From Brucella tritici (GTDB lineage Bacteria; Pseudomonadota; Alphaproteobacteria; Rhizobiales; Rhizobiaceae): a stretch of 64,000 bases of DNA. Made by a program: the position numbers and the translations under genes. Below are positions 45,172 through 52,572 of this stretch, one piece after another. Every line of letters begins with the position of its first letter. Positions within the stretch are counted from its first letter, which is position 1. Under the pieces are notes generated by a model. That model was given only the letters and a program-made list of their open reading frames with translations. It ran no database searches and was not told where the DNA came from. The stretch spans positions 124,001-188,000 of the forward strand of contig NZ_WBWA01000005.1 of the NCBI RefSeq assembly GCF_008932295.1, in the 5' to 3' direction.

Positions 45172-45857
45172 TAGAACCTCATGAGTTTTTCGATGCGCTT
45201 GCCTACGTGCAGCTCAAGCTGCTGCGGGCCGACCACCAAGAACGTGTTCAAGGACTCGTCCTCTGGGATTTCCTTCATCAGTGCGGGGCCGAACAGCCGG
45301 CGGATCTTGCCGTACTTCACCCCCGAGGAGGCGAACTTGCCGCCTGCGCCTCGTGGCTGATTAGGCTTCCGGCCAAAGGTCCAAAGCGCTTTCGGTGCGC
45401 GACTTGACGTCCCGGCGCTCGGTGGCAGCATCGCGTAGAAATTTCCGTCCGCAACAAACGAGCGTTTGAAGATGCGCGGATTGTTCCACACTCCAGACCG
45501 GACGGTTCCCCGATCCAGTCCCTTGCGGCCAACATTCAATCGGCTGGATGATTTCACCGATCGAAGTCCCCGATACTTCTCAATGTCCGTACCGCCCTTC
45601 ACACCGAAGATGTCGAAGGCGAGAATTGCTTTGCGAGAGACGCCTCTCGTACCGGCCACGACGTAACCCTGATAGTTGCCGGCCTTCAGGTTCATCTGTT
45701 TGGTGACTGCTCTCTGCACCTTCACTTTGGTGCGACGGCCAGCGTCAACAACGCCGCGATGAAGCTCATCTTTGAGGGTGCCTTTAGCCAGGCGCTCCGA
45801 CAATCGAGTGAAGCTCTTCAGCGAATTGATGTTTGAAGTGCCGAGCTTGATCTGCAT
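45171..45857 (-). CDS. First gene of the late module, minor tail protein Z-like
   Basis: A 228-residue basic protein from the ATG at 45857 (GGAGG upstream). LHRGVVDAGRRTKVKVQRAV and YQGYVVAGTRGVSRKAILAF resemble the lambda GPZ/HK97 gp10 type of tail proteins, but the position before terminase is unusual for one. The C-terminus (GPALMKEIPEDESLNTFLVV) fits the same family. Confidence 0.55.
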   Translation of the reverse strand: MQIKLGTSNINSLKSFTRLSERLAKGTLKDELHRGVVDAGRRTKVKVQRAVTKQMNLKAGNYQGYVVAGTRGVSRKAILAFDIFGVKGGTDIEKYRGLRSVKSSSRLNVGRKGLDRGTVRSGVWNNPRIFKRSFVADGNFYAMLPPSAGTSSRAPKALWTFGRKPNQPRGAGGKFASSGVKYGKIRRLFGPALMKEIPEDESLNTFLVVGPQQLELHVGKRIEKLMRF

Positions 45858-46154
45858 TTCAGCCTCCAAACGATAGCTTTGTTCTAACGATGCCCCGGTA
45901 TTTCCGTGGTTGTGCGCAAAATTATTTCTATCGGAGCTAGTCACCCCGTAGAATTTTTTTCTCGAAACTGAGTGCCAAGATCACCAGAACCAAGAGGCCG
46001 ACCGTCACGGAATCGGAACGGTAGAAACAAAATCTTCAAAACCGCTCGAATACTGCGCTGCGCCCGACCCGCGGTGCCCCGCCCCCCTGCCAGAAGAACC
46101 TAACCGGCCACGGGGTCTAACCCATTGATATGTAATGACATTTGGCGGCGGCTC

Positions 46155-46275
46155 ATGGGCGCGCATGATGCGGGCACGTGGGCGCATGGGTAGGCGCGTG
46201 GGTGCCGTGCACGTGGGTGCGGGCATAGCGCGCCATGAGCGGGCAGGCATGGGCAGGCGCTGGCATGGCGTGGGT
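46155..46275 (+). repeat. Cluster of seven RTGGGY repeats
   Basis: ATGGGC or GTGGGT-type hexamers start at 46155, 46178, 46186, 46198, 46213, 46249 and 46270, mostly preceded by GC or AC. Irregular spacing of 8-36 bases, all on one strand, about 1.1 kb ahead of the terminase small subunit. It may be a terminase binding (cosB/pac) or replication-initiator site. Confidence 0.6.
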
Positions 46276-46598
46276 AGGGCAGACGCCTTCCGGCTTCGCC
46301 TTCGCTTCGCTCTGCTAGTCCTGTTAGCGTATGTGGAATGTGGTTATGTGCACCATGCGCGGCGTCCGGCGTCTGGGCCGTACCTTATCGCCGCTGGCAA
46401 TAATGGCTTATGGGCATTTGTTTGACTCGCCGATTTGAGTCCACGCAAGGGGAAAAGTGAAAAGCCTATCCGCTTTGCACCATAGCCAGCGCCCGCCACC
46501 TATCGGCCGCATGTGCGGTTGACAGCCTATGGCGCGGCCTTCCTGCCACCATGGCCCGGCCTGTTTTTGGGGAGATTTGGCGGAAATTTAATTCGTTT

Positions 46599-46650
46599 CG
46601 TATAAAATTGTTTTGTTTGTTTTCAATAAGTTAGATACAAAACGTATAAT
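46599..46650 (+). promoter_or_regulatory. AT-rich promoter-like block
   Basis: CGTATAA occurs at 46599 and 46643; the second gives a perfect TATAAT (46645-46650), the first TATAAA (46601-46606). -35 boxes are weak (TTCAAT at 46622-46627, 17-base spacer). Likely rightward early promoter(s) that need an activator, or an AT-rich unwinding element. Confidence 0.45.
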
Positions 46651-47147
46651 TTATTAAAAATAGCGCTTGCGTTTAATACGATATGAATTATTCTATGTGT
46701 ATCGAAGCAACGGCAACGGGGCGACGATACGCCGAACCGGCAACGGTCCAGCGGGATCTTTGAAAACAAGTCGACGGCTTTTTGCCTTTGCCCTGTTAGG
46801 TGGACGTAATGCGAGACTGATTCGTCGGTGCGGCATAGCGGGATTGACCAGAGATAAAGGACTCACGAAAAGCGCGGTCGCGAATCGGTGATTGATACGT
46901 GTGAAGCCTTGCAAGCTTTGCCAGTCAATCGGGGCCTATGTTCCGGCCTGACTTAACAATAGGACATTTGCAAATATGCGCCGCTGGAAACAGGACGGGC
47001 GATAAAGCAAAGCACAATAGGCAATATGCGGTTCGGTTGGGATAGTCCGATATGAAGCTCTGAAAAAGCGCCGCTCTATAAGGCTAGTCCCCGGCAAGCG
47101 CCGGATGTTTCGAGATAAACCATTCAAAGAATTTTCAATGTGAAAAG

Positions 47148-47180
47148 GCCGGAATTGCTGAAAAAGCTTTCCGGCTTTTT
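47148..47180 (+). terminator. Hairpin with T-tract before the first early gene
   Basis: GCCGGAA (47148-47154) pairs with TTCCGGC (47169-47175), followed by TTTTT. It lies about 55 bases before the 63-residue gene; an attenuator or the end of a leader transcript. Confidence 0.6.
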
Positions 47181-47235
47181 CCGTTGCGACGGCTTGGCAG
47201 ATAAGGCCGGGCTTTTTCAACGGAAAGGCAAGGCA

Positions 47236-47427
47236 ATGGATTTTGAAACTGCTATGGAAAGTAACGTCTCAATCAATGCAGCAATAGCCGAATTGGCACG
47301 GCACGGACACAAGGCAATCGACTTTGACGATTGCGAGCTATTCGATTGTGTATCGGGCGAAACAATCGCCGTTATCAACGGCGGATGCATTGCAGGCAAT
47401 GCCGTTCTGGCATGGCTTGGCTACTGA
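47236..47427 (+). CDS. 63-residue early protein, unknown
   Basis: ATG at 47236 behind GGAAAGGCAAGG. The product (MDFETAMESNVSINAAIAEL, HGHKAIDFDDCELFDCVSGE) is small and acidic, with helical start and a final hydrophobic part (VINGGCIAGNAVLAWLGY). No family recognised. Confidence 0.55.
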   Translation: MDFETAMESNVSINAAIAELARHGHKAIDFDDCELFDCVSGETIAVINGGCIAGNAVLAWLGY

Positions 47428-47486
47428 ATTGCAGCATAAAGGGCAGGGAAAGCCTGCCTTTTGTGAAGCTATTCGGCTTCGATCCC

Positions 47487-47498
47487 CGCAATTATGCG
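47487..47498 (+). repeat. Start-associated hairpin 1
   Basis: CGCA-ATTA-TGCG, preceded by CCC; 23 bases before the ATG at 47522. Confidence 0.8.
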
Positions 47499-47521
47499 AC
47501 AAATGGAAAAGGAAATTCATC

Positions 47522-48088
47522 ATGGCAAATTTCAAGGTTCTCAAAGGTAACGCGCTAGGTAAAGCTATCGAAGGCCGTGGCGAAGCCATTGCCACGTTCA
47601 CGGAAAAAGAGCACCAGCTTGCCTATTCGGCTATCGCTCATTTGGAAGAACACAACGATGCAAAGTATGTGAACGCGCTTTATGCCGTCACGCCGGTTAA
47701 CTACCGTGCCGGATTGCGTGCATGGGTAGGCGCTTTTGCAAAGGCGAAGTTTGAAAAGGAATCGCAGACGTTCGTCTATGCGAAGGGCAAGGAATCGAAC
47801 CTTGAAAAGGCGCTGGAAATTGCTCCGGCGAACTATGCCAAGGAAGCCAACGCCGGCGCGGGCAAGGCGGCTAAGTCGCTTATGGAACGTGTGGAGTCTG
47901 CCGCGAAAAAGGTTATCGAGGATGAATCGGCAAGCCGTGACGACAAGGCTTTCGCTCGCGCCTTGAATAACTTCCTTGCCATGCACAAGCGTGCCCTGAC
48001 GCAGCCAAAGGCGGAAAAGCCTGCGAAGCCTGCCCCACGCCTTATCAAGGCGAAGCCGGAAGCAACGGCGGAAGCGAAGGCCGCTTAA
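47522..48088 (+). CDS. Early protein with basic Ala/Lys/Pro-rich tail
   Basis: A 188-residue protein from the ATG at 47522 (AAGGAAA upstream, start-associated hairpin before that). Residues 1-150 are helical and charged (AYSAIAHLEEHNDAKYVNAL, AVTPVNYRAGLRAWVGAFAK); residues 158-188 are a histone H1-like tail rich in Lys, Ala and Pro. It could bind nucleic acid. It is followed by a strong terminator, so it forms its own unit or the first, highly expressed one. Confidence 0.75.
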   Translation: MANFKVLKGNALGKAIEGRGEAIATFTEKEHQLAYSAIAHLEEHNDAKYVNALYAVTPVNYRAGLRAWVGAFAKAKFEKESQTFVYAKGKESNLEKALEIAPANYAKEANAGAGKAAKSLMERVESAAKKVIEDESASRDDKAFARALNNFLAMHKRALTQPKAEKPAKPAPRLIKAKPEATAEAKAA

Positions 48089-48105
48089 TCTGAAAAATCG
48101 ACAGG

Positions 48106-48132
48106 GCCGGGTCCGAATAGGGCCCGGCTTTT
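48106..48132 (+). terminator. Intrinsic terminator after the 188-residue gene
   Basis: GCCGGGTCC-GAATA-GGGCCCGGC (one G-U) followed by TTTT, 18 bases after the stop. A second, less perfect GC hairpin with TTTT follows around 48146-48170. Confidence 0.85.
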
Positions 48133-48187
48133 CCGTGAACCCCTGCAAGGGCGCTTTCGCGCGCCTTTTCACGGCTTCACGCCGAAT

Positions 48188-48368
48188 GCAGACGCCTAGC
48201 AGTCTATGTGCCGCCCGTCATTCGCCGGAAAGGTTCGACCTCCGATATGGTGCAATCCTCTTTTGCACGGGTATGTCACGGAATGCATAGGCGCGATGAT
48301 ATGAGCGGAAAACAGATAGGCCATAGAGCCGATGGCACCGCAAAATGATCTAGCCGCTAGGCGTCTGC
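48188..48368. other. Non-coding element closed by a 13-bp perfect inverted repeat
   Basis: GCAGACGCCTAGC (48188-48200) and GCTAGGCGTCTGC (48356-48368) are exact reverse complements 155 bases apart. Inside are further hairpins: GTGCAA/TTGCAC (48250-48255 with 48263-48268), GCCAT/ATGGC (48320-48324 with 48332-48336) and a possible CTATG/CATAG pairing (48204-48208 with 48286-48290). No protein is encoded. The layout suits a structured RNA of about 180 nt, or a DNA site bound at both arms. Confidence 0.55.
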
Positions 48369-48373
48369 GCCCA

Positions 48374-48385
48374 CGCAATCATGCG
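48374..48385 (+). repeat. Start-associated hairpin 2
   Basis: CGCA-ATCA-TGCG, 17 bases before the ATG at 48403. Confidence 0.8.
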
Positions 48386-48402
48386 CTCATGGAGAAATTG
48401 TC

Positions 48403-48588
48403 ATGCTTTCACGCCCGGAATCCGTCCGGCGGCAGGCTGATTATGCGCCTTTCCGCCACCCACATTTTGAGACTGCCAAGGCCGCACAACGTGCCGCCTT
48501 CCTGCGCGAGCTCGAAGAGTCGGTCAAGCGGTCTGACGCCATGCGCGCACGCCTTTCAACCGCTCGCGTCTTGGAGTCAATGCAATGA
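48403..48588 (+). CDS. 61-residue early protein, unknown
   Basis: ATG at 48403 with GGAGAA upstream. A basic helical product (MLSRPESVRRQADYAPFRHP, AAQRAAFLRELEESVKRSDA). Its TGA overlaps the ATG of the next gene, so it is co-translated with the exported protein downstream. Confidence 0.65.
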   Translation: MLSRPESVRRQADYAPFRHPHFETAKAAQRAAFLRELEESVKRSDAMRARLSTARVLESMQ

Positions 48589-48947
48589 AAACCATTCTCG
48601 CCGCACTCGCCTTCCTGCCTGTTTCGCTCCCGCATGATACGGCGCCTATTCCGCGCCCCGACATGCCTGCGCAATATGTCGTGGTCGCGTTCGACAAGGG
48701 CTTCACAACGGCAACTGTCATCGAAGAATTTCGCGACATTGACGACCTCGAAGCATGTGTCGACGTCGCGCAGTCGTCCGGTGAAGGCCAATGGACTTCA
48801 TGCGTTCCCGTAACAGGCGAGGCGGAAGCGTATGCACTCGCCGAACCCACGGACTCCATCGCCTGCCTTTTGGCCGCAATCCAGCCCACTGACGCGAACC
48901 TCGAAGCGTGCACCGGCATTCCTGTAGCGGAGTCGATCAATGAATAG
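48585..48947 (+). CDS. Exported early phage protein with four cysteines
   Basis: A 120-residue protein with an N-terminal hydrophobic signal (MKTILAALAFLPVSLP) and four Cys in the mature part (DLEACVDVA, WTSCVPV, SIACLLAA, LEACTGIP) that could form two disulfides. Short, acidic, probably periplasmic. Overlaps both neighbours (48585-48588, 48940-48947). Role unknown; a superinfection or envelope function would fit. Confidence 0.65.
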   Translation: MKTILAALAFLPVSLPHDTAPIPRPDMPAQYVVVAFDKGFTTATVIEEFRDIDDLEACVDVAQSSGEGQWTSCVPVTGEAEAYALAEPTDSIACLLAAIQPTDANLEACTGIPVAESINE

Positions 48948-49137
48948 CGTTTCAACCTGTCATCTCCCACTCGCCGCGCCGGGACTTATCAGCTTCCGGT
49001 GCCGGTCGCCTTTTGGCTGGATCATGATCGGCGCGCACGACCCTGACGACGCCATGTCTCAAGCCCGACGTTCCAGCGAGTCCGCAAGCCGTGACACGCT
49101 GCAAATATGGAACGGCTCCCGCTATGTGCCGGTGTAA
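48940..49137 (+). CDS. 65-residue early protein, unknown
   Basis: ATG overlaps the end of the exported-protein gene and has GGAG upstream. The product (LISFRCRSPFGWIMIGAHDP, ASRDTLQIWNGSRYVPV) has a compact mixed alpha/beta pattern. Not recognised. Confidence 0.6.
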   Translation: MNSVSTCHLPLAAPGLISFRCRSPFGWIMIGAHDPDDAMSQARRSSESASRDTLQIWNGSRYVPV

Positions 49138-49141
49138 CGCC

Positions 49142-49333
49142 ATGCCGCGCCATTGGGAAACACACCTATACACCTACGCCGTCGCCTACCAGCAAGGCGA
49201 CAAGATCAAGCCTGAAAACCTTGCCGGTATGCGCCGCAAGGCGCTTTTGCACGGCCATACAGAAGGCCAATGCCTGCGAGTCGAGCAAGATCCCGGCCTT
49301 TACATTCGCACCGGACGCCTAAGCCCGGTCTAA
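49142..49333 (+). CDS. 63-residue early protein, unknown
   Basis: ATG at 49142, four bases after the previous stop. MPRHWETHLYTYAVAYQQGD and YIRTGRLSPV; basic, no motif recognised. Close packing supports it. Confidence 0.55.
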   Translation: MPRHWETHLYTYAVAYQQGDKIKPENLAGMRRKALLHGHTEGQCLRVEQDPGLYIRTGRLSPV

Positions 49334-49349
49334 CCAGCACCCCGCACCC

Positions 49350-49361
49350 TGCAACTATGCA
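49350..49361 (+). repeat. Start-associated hairpin 3
   Basis: TGCA-ACTA-TGCA, 17 bases before the ATG at 49378. Confidence 0.78.
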
Positions 49362-49377
49362 CGAAAGGAAACGCGCC

Positions 49378-49632
49378 ATGAGCAACCCCGCTCAAGCCGC
49401 CCTGTCACGCGCCGTCAACCGCGCAATCGCCAATGGCTCGCCTGTTGTCGTGAACGTCCCGCCGCGTATTGCGCCTGGATACCGCGCCTTTACCGGCCAT
49501 GTTTTCACGGCAACGCAAGCGGCGGCTTACAACGCCGCGCTTGACCGATTCGAGCGGTCGCCGAATGAGGCGAACCAGAATGGCGCGCACAATCTTTTCT
49601 ATTCCATCGCCTTGACCGGAAAGGAAGCATGA
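49378..49632 (+). CDS. 84-residue early protein, unknown
   Basis: ATG at 49378 with GAAAGGAAA upstream. A helical N-terminus (SNPAQAALSRAVNRAIANGS) then VVVNVPPRIAPGYRAFTGHV. Stop overlaps the start of the next gene (ATGA at 49629). No family recognised. Confidence 0.65.
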   Translation: MSNPAQAALSRAVNRAIANGSPVVVNVPPRIAPGYRAFTGHVFTATQAAAYNAALDRFERSPNEANQNGAHNLFYSIALTGKEA

Positions 49633-49802
49633 CCGTGCGCAAACTGAAAGCATTTCTGCTTGGGATGCGGGAGTTCCGCCTGTCCATTACATGGGCTGAC
49701 CCCGCTCGCACCGACGACTGCGACTATACCGGGCTTGACGAATCCTACGACAGAGGCCGGGAATTTGCGCACCGTCTGACCCTGCGCGCCTTCGACGGCT
49801 GA
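49629..49802 (+). CDS. 57-residue early protein, unknown
   Basis: ATG at 49629 overlaps the preceding TGA, with GGAAGC just upstream. The product (MTVRKLKAFLLGMREFRLSI, then YTGLDESYDRGREFAHRLTL) resembles small phage proteins that start with a basic helix. It fills the gap exactly up to hairpin 4. Confidence 0.65.
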   Translation: MTVRKLKAFLLGMREFRLSITWADPARTDDCDYTGLDESYDRGREFAHRLTLRAFDG

Positions 49803-49819
49803 CTACACCTTTCACCACC

Positions 49820-49831
49820 CGCAAACATGCG
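49820..49831 (+). repeat. Start-associated hairpin 4
   Basis: CGCA-AACA-TGCG, preceded by CC; 19 bases before the ATG at 49851. Confidence 0.8.
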
Positions 49832-49850
49832 AAAAGAGGAGATCCGCGCC

Positions 49851-50042
49851 ATGAAAGCGCCCGTTGCATACACATACGTCATATTGAACGAACGTCGCCG
49901 CTCGACGGCCCGCTGGTCGCTGGCAATCCAGTTCCCAAACGGAATCCTTGAGCGCCTCACGACATACAAAAGTCGTTACCGCGCCGTGTCCGCCGCAAAG
50001 ACTCTCGCCGTCGGCTCCTGCCGCATAGAGGTGCGCGCGTGA
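49851..50042 (+). CDS. 63-residue early protein, unknown
   Basis: ATG at 49851 with GAGGAGA upstream; an earlier ATG at 49827 falls inside the hairpin and is unlikely. The product (YTYVILNERRRSTARWSLAI, ILERLTTYKSRYRAVSAAKT) is basic with a beta-hairpin then a helix, a possible nucleic-acid or protein binder. The stop overlaps the GTG of the next gene. Confidence 0.65.
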   Translation: MKAPVAYTYVILNERRRSTARWSLAIQFPNGILERLTTYKSRYRAVSAAKTLAVGSCRIEVRA

Positions 50043-50158
50043 AAGATGCACTCCGCGAACTGGCTGACTTCCTTTGTTACGACGTCATGCCTGCCGTGGT
50101 CGTTACGGCCTTCATGCTTGTTTTCTGGGCTGTCGCGATAGCGATCCTGCCACAATAG
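50039..50158 (+). CDS. 39-residue membrane peptide
   Basis: GTG at 50039 overlaps the preceding TGA (GTGA) and has AGGTG upstream. After an acidic helix (KDALRELADFLCYDVM) comes one membrane helix (PAVVVTAFMLVFWAVAIAIL). Small phage membrane peptides often act on host envelope processes; here the role is unknown. Confidence 0.6.
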   Translation: MKDALRELADFLCYDVMPAVVVTAFMLVFWAVAIAILPQ

Positions 50159-50212
50159 TTTGGCCTCTGCCCCCGAGGCTGACTTCCGATCCCTCAAAAC
50201 CGGAGGTGTCCC

Positions 50213-50239
50213 ATGCGCCGGGCTTTTAAAGCCGGCTGA
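50213..50239 (+). CDS. Possible 8-residue minigene
   Basis: ATG at 50213 behind a near-perfect GGAGGTG, reading MRRAFKAG and stop. Its end overlaps the palindrome GGCTTT-T-AAAGCC (50221-50233). It may be a leader peptide or simply a fortuitous ribosome site. Confidence 0.3.
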   Translation: MRRAFKAG

Positions 50240-50298
50240 CTCAACTCGGCGGGAAATCCGCGTGACCGCCCGCCCTCGTAACCGGCGCGCACCCCCTC

Positions 50299-50308
50299 GC
50301 AATCATGC
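50299..50308 (+). repeat. Start-associated hairpin 5
   Basis: GCA-ATCA-TGC, preceded by CCCCCT; 13 bases before the ATG at 50322. Confidence 0.78.
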
Positions 50309-50321
50309 AACAGAGAAAATT

Positions 50322-50411
50322 ATGTCTTTTGAGACCGTCTTTATCGCCATCGGCTTGATTTATATCGCCGCTTCGCTCGTCGCCTACCGCCTTTTGTTGC
50401 GGAGCAGGTAA
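50322..50411 (+). CDS. 29-residue membrane peptide
   Basis: ATG at 50322 with AGAGAA upstream and hairpin 5 before it. The product MSFETVFIAIGLIYIAASLV plus a short basic end is a single membrane helix. The start-associated hairpin is the main evidence that this tiny gene is real. Confidence 0.6.
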   Translation: MSFETVFIAIGLIYIAASLVAYRLLLRSR

Positions 50412-50422
50412 AGCTTTCACCC

Positions 50423-50432
50423 GCAACCATGC
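50423..50432 (+). repeat. Start-associated hairpin 6
   Basis: GCA-ACCA-TGC, preceded by CACCC; 16 bases before the ATG at 50449. Confidence 0.8.
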
Positions 50433-50448
50433 ATATGAGGAGATCAAC

Positions 50449-51243
50449 ATGAATGCCGCCCTGCCGCTCATTGTGAGCCTGAATTGCGGGTGTTTCTTCC
50501 GTGGCCGGTTCCTGATCGAGACGCCCGAATGCGAAGAGCATCGCAAGCTCGAAAGCCTCGACGACATCGACGACGAACCCGCCGAGTTCAAGTTCGACCA
50601 GTTGTCCGACCGAGCGAAAGAACGCGCTCGCGACAATTATCGCGAAGGCTACCCCGATCATGACTGGTGGGACTCCGTCTATGACGACGCGGTCACCATC
50701 GCCGAAATGATGGGCATAGAGATAGATGGCACCGCGCGGCAACCATCAATACAGTTCTCCGGCTTCTGGTCGCAAGGTGACGGCGCGTCGTTTTCAGGGC
50801 GCTGGACCCCATCGGCCGATCCGCTCGCCTCGCTCAACAAGGTGATGGAATACGCGCCACTGGACAAGGAACTGCATTCACTCGCCTTCGATCTGGCGTT
50901 GCTTTCCGAAGGATGCCGCGATCTCATTCCCAATGCCTATGTCCGCGTCACCAACTCTGGATATTATTCACACTCCGGCAGCACGCATTTCGACATTGAC
51001 CTGCCGCTCCCCGACAACATCGACGAGGACAACGAACTGCAAGTCATGGTCTATGAAGCCTTGCTCAAGGCTCGCGATCTGGACTTCGACTCATTCGAGG
51101 ACCGCATAAAGGCAAGCCTGCGCGGATTCATGGACTGGATATACGACCAGCTCGAAGCCGAGCACAACTATCTCACGTCCGACGAAGTGGTCGATGAGGC
51201 GCTAGCCGACAGACTATTCGACGAGGATGGCAACGAAATTTAA
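50449..51243 (+). CDS. Acidic early phage protein (264 residues), unknown function
   Basis: ATG behind GAGGAGA. Strongly acidic. The segment KFDQLSDRAKERARDNYREG, YPDHDWWDSVYDDAVTIAEM and QFSGFWSQGDGASFSGRW recurs in uncharacterised proteins of many phages; no catalytic motif is clear. It precedes the DUF3150/MoxR cluster with its own hairpin. A DNA-mimic or regulatory role is possible but unproven. Confidence 0.75.
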   Translation: MNAALPLIVSLNCGCFFRGRFLIETPECEEHRKLESLDDIDDEPAEFKFDQLSDRAKERARDNYREGYPDHDWWDSVYDDAVTIAEMMGIEIDGTARQPSIQFSGFWSQGDGASFSGRWTPSADPLASLNKVMEYAPLDKELHSLAFDLALLSEGCRDLIPNAYVRVTNSGYYSHSGSTHFDIDLPLPDNIDEDNELQVMVYEALLKARDLDFDSFEDRIKASLRGFMDWIYDQLEAEHNYLTSDEVVDEALADRLFDEDGNEI

Positions 51244-51246
51244 CCC

Positions 51247-51258
51247 GCCAATTATGGC
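51247..51258 (+). repeat. Start-associated hairpin 7 (4-bp G-C-C-A form)
   Basis: GCCA-ATTA-TGGC, preceded by CC; 18 bases before the ATG at 51277. Both arms changed together relative to the GCA/TGC form. Confidence 0.82.
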
Positions 51259-51276
51259 ACCACAACGGAGACTTCC

Positions 51277-52182
51277 ATGAACATCATGACCAATCCTCAA
51301 TCCGTTTCCTCGGTCCTCGCCAGCCGCGCGATGATTGTTTCCCTGTCCATCTCGCAATGGTCAGGCCGTCGCCTTGACCGGCAGATCACCGACGAGGTCA
51401 ACCAGAACCACGGCGCTGCCGCCGACGCTGGCCGGTACAACAAGCTACTCCTCCCGAAGGAAGCATTGGCGGAAATCGTATCCATCGTCGGAGAAACCCG
51501 CTCGGACTTCCTCAAGCGCACATTGCCTTGGATGGACAATGGCAGCCGCATCATGGCGAGCGATGCATACTTGCAGCATATGTCATGGGTGCGTGGTCAG
51601 GTCGCCAAGTTCGACCGGGCCGTCGACAAATTCCTCGCTGACTACCCGCAATATGTGGCCGATGCCCGTGTCCGCCTGAACGGCATGTTCAAGGACGACG
51701 ACTACCCCGACGCTCACATCTTGCGCAGCAAGTTCGGCGTTGCCTGCAAGGTTCTGCCAGTCCCCACCTCGGAAGACTTCCGCGTCCAGATGTCCGAAGC
51801 CCAGGCAGACCGCATCCGCGAGGAAATCGAGCAGCAAGTCTCCGACGCCACCACGGAAGCGGTGCGCGATGTTTACCGCCGCGTGGCAGACGTCACCGGC
51901 CGCATGGTCGAACGGCTCAACGCCTACAAGCCAGCCGGTCGTCCGGGTGACAAGACGGAAGGCGTGTTTCGCGACAGCCTTGTCGAGAATGTGCGCGATC
52001 TGATTAGCATTCTGCCTGCGCTCAACATCACTGGTGACCGCGAACTGTCCGCCATGGTCGAACGGCTCAAGCCACTGGCCGAGCACGATGCGTCCACCTT
52101 GCGCGATAAGCCGGAGGTCCGCCGCGACGTGGCCGATGAGGCTCAGAAGATCCTCGACAGCGTGTCGGGCTTTCTCGCATGA
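51277..52182 (+). CDS. DUF3150 family protein
   Basis: A 301-residue, mostly helical protein (SISQWSGRRLDRQITDEVNQ, ALAEIVSIVGETRSDFLKRT, VRDVYRRVADVTGRMVERLN) matching DUF3150, a phage family usually found beside a MoxR-type ATPase and a VWA protein, as here. It may be the third partner of that complex. The TGA overlaps the next ATG (52179-52182). Confidence 0.82.
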   Translation: MNIMTNPQSVSSVLASRAMIVSLSISQWSGRRLDRQITDEVNQNHGAAADAGRYNKLLLPKEALAEIVSIVGETRSDFLKRTLPWMDNGSRIMASDAYLQHMSWVRGQVAKFDRAVDKFLADYPQYVADARVRLNGMFKDDDYPDAHILRSKFGVACKVLPVPTSEDFRVQMSEAQADRIREEIEQQVSDATTEAVRDVYRRVADVTGRMVERLNAYKPAGRPGDKTEGVFRDSLVENVRDLISILPALNITGDRELSAMVERLKPLAEHDASTLRDKPEVRRDVADEAQKILDSVSGFLA

Positions 52183-52541
52183 GTGAACGCAATCACCCAT
52201 CGCCTGTTCGATTTCTCCTCATCCCGGTACTCGGCGACATCAAAGAGGAACGGTTTACGGTTGCGCGGGCCACGGTTGTTCCTCGCGCCAAACTCTTGGA
52301 GCATGTGCGCACGTTCTTCGACGAGCCTATCGAACGCGTCAATGTTCTCTACGGCCACGAATACCGCGATATGTTTGTCGGCGAGACCAGCTCGATCAAC
52401 GGCCGCCATATCCGCAACGTCAGAGCGACTGACATCTACCGCAACAATGCCTTGTCCAATGGGTGGGAGGCTTCTGAATCCAACCTGCCTTACATCTGTG
52501 GCCCGGCCGTTCTGTTCCCGGACTATCAGGTGTGGAAATAA
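52179..52541 (+). CDS. 120-residue protein coupled to the DUF3150 gene
   Basis: ATG overlaps the DUF3150 stop. The product (MSERNHPSPVRFLLIPVLGD, HVRTFFDEPIERVNVLYGHE) has no recognised domain. Coupled translation suggests it works with DUF3150. Confidence 0.62.
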   Translation: MSERNHPSPVRFLLIPVLGDIKEERFTVARATVVPRAKLLEHVRTFFDEPIERVNVLYGHEYRDMFVGETSSINGRHIRNVRATDIYRNNALSNGWEASESNLPYICGPAVLFPDYQVWK

Positions 52542-52547
52542 CCACCA

Positions 52548-52557
52548 GCAATCATGC
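52548..52557 (+). repeat. Start-associated hairpin 8
   Basis: GCA-ATCA-TGC, preceded by ACCACCA; 15 bases before the ATG at 52573. Confidence 0.78.
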
Positions 52558-52572
52558 GAGAAAGGAAATGCC

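Larger units (their letters stand above)
45858..47235. other. 1.4-kb non-coding control region between late and early modules
   Basis: No convincing gene. In order: the leader of the leftward late module (45858-46000), a GC-rich repeat cluster (46155-46275), a 270-base stretch without clear features, an AT-rich block with two CGTATAA copies (46560-46700), a stretch with scattered small hairpins such as CCGGC-AAGC-GCCGG (47091-47104), and a hairpin plus T-tract (47148-47180). Origin, packaging site, divergent promoters and repressor sites would all be expected in such a region. Confidence 0.6.

Noticed and set aside
46005-46425. Open frames on both strands over the RTGGGY repeats
   Set aside because: The products are low-complexity results of the repeat and lack ribosome sites.
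46970-47029. GCA-AATA-TGC and GCA-ATA-TGC as further start-associated hairpins
   Set aside because: They lack the CC leader and are not followed by a ribosome site and gene at the usual distance.
46667-47220. Open frames at 46667-46891 (+) and 46936-47220 (-)
   Set aside because: Basic, motif-free products, poor starts, and the second crosses a hairpin-terminator.
48231-48240. GGTTCGACC as the T-arm of a tRNA or tmRNA
   Set aside because: No acceptor stem, anticodon arm or CCA context can be built around it.
50160-50321. Upstream extension of the 29-residue peptide gene
   Set aside because: The extension has only a TTG start without ribosome site and would absorb hairpin 5; the short form fits the motif spacing.
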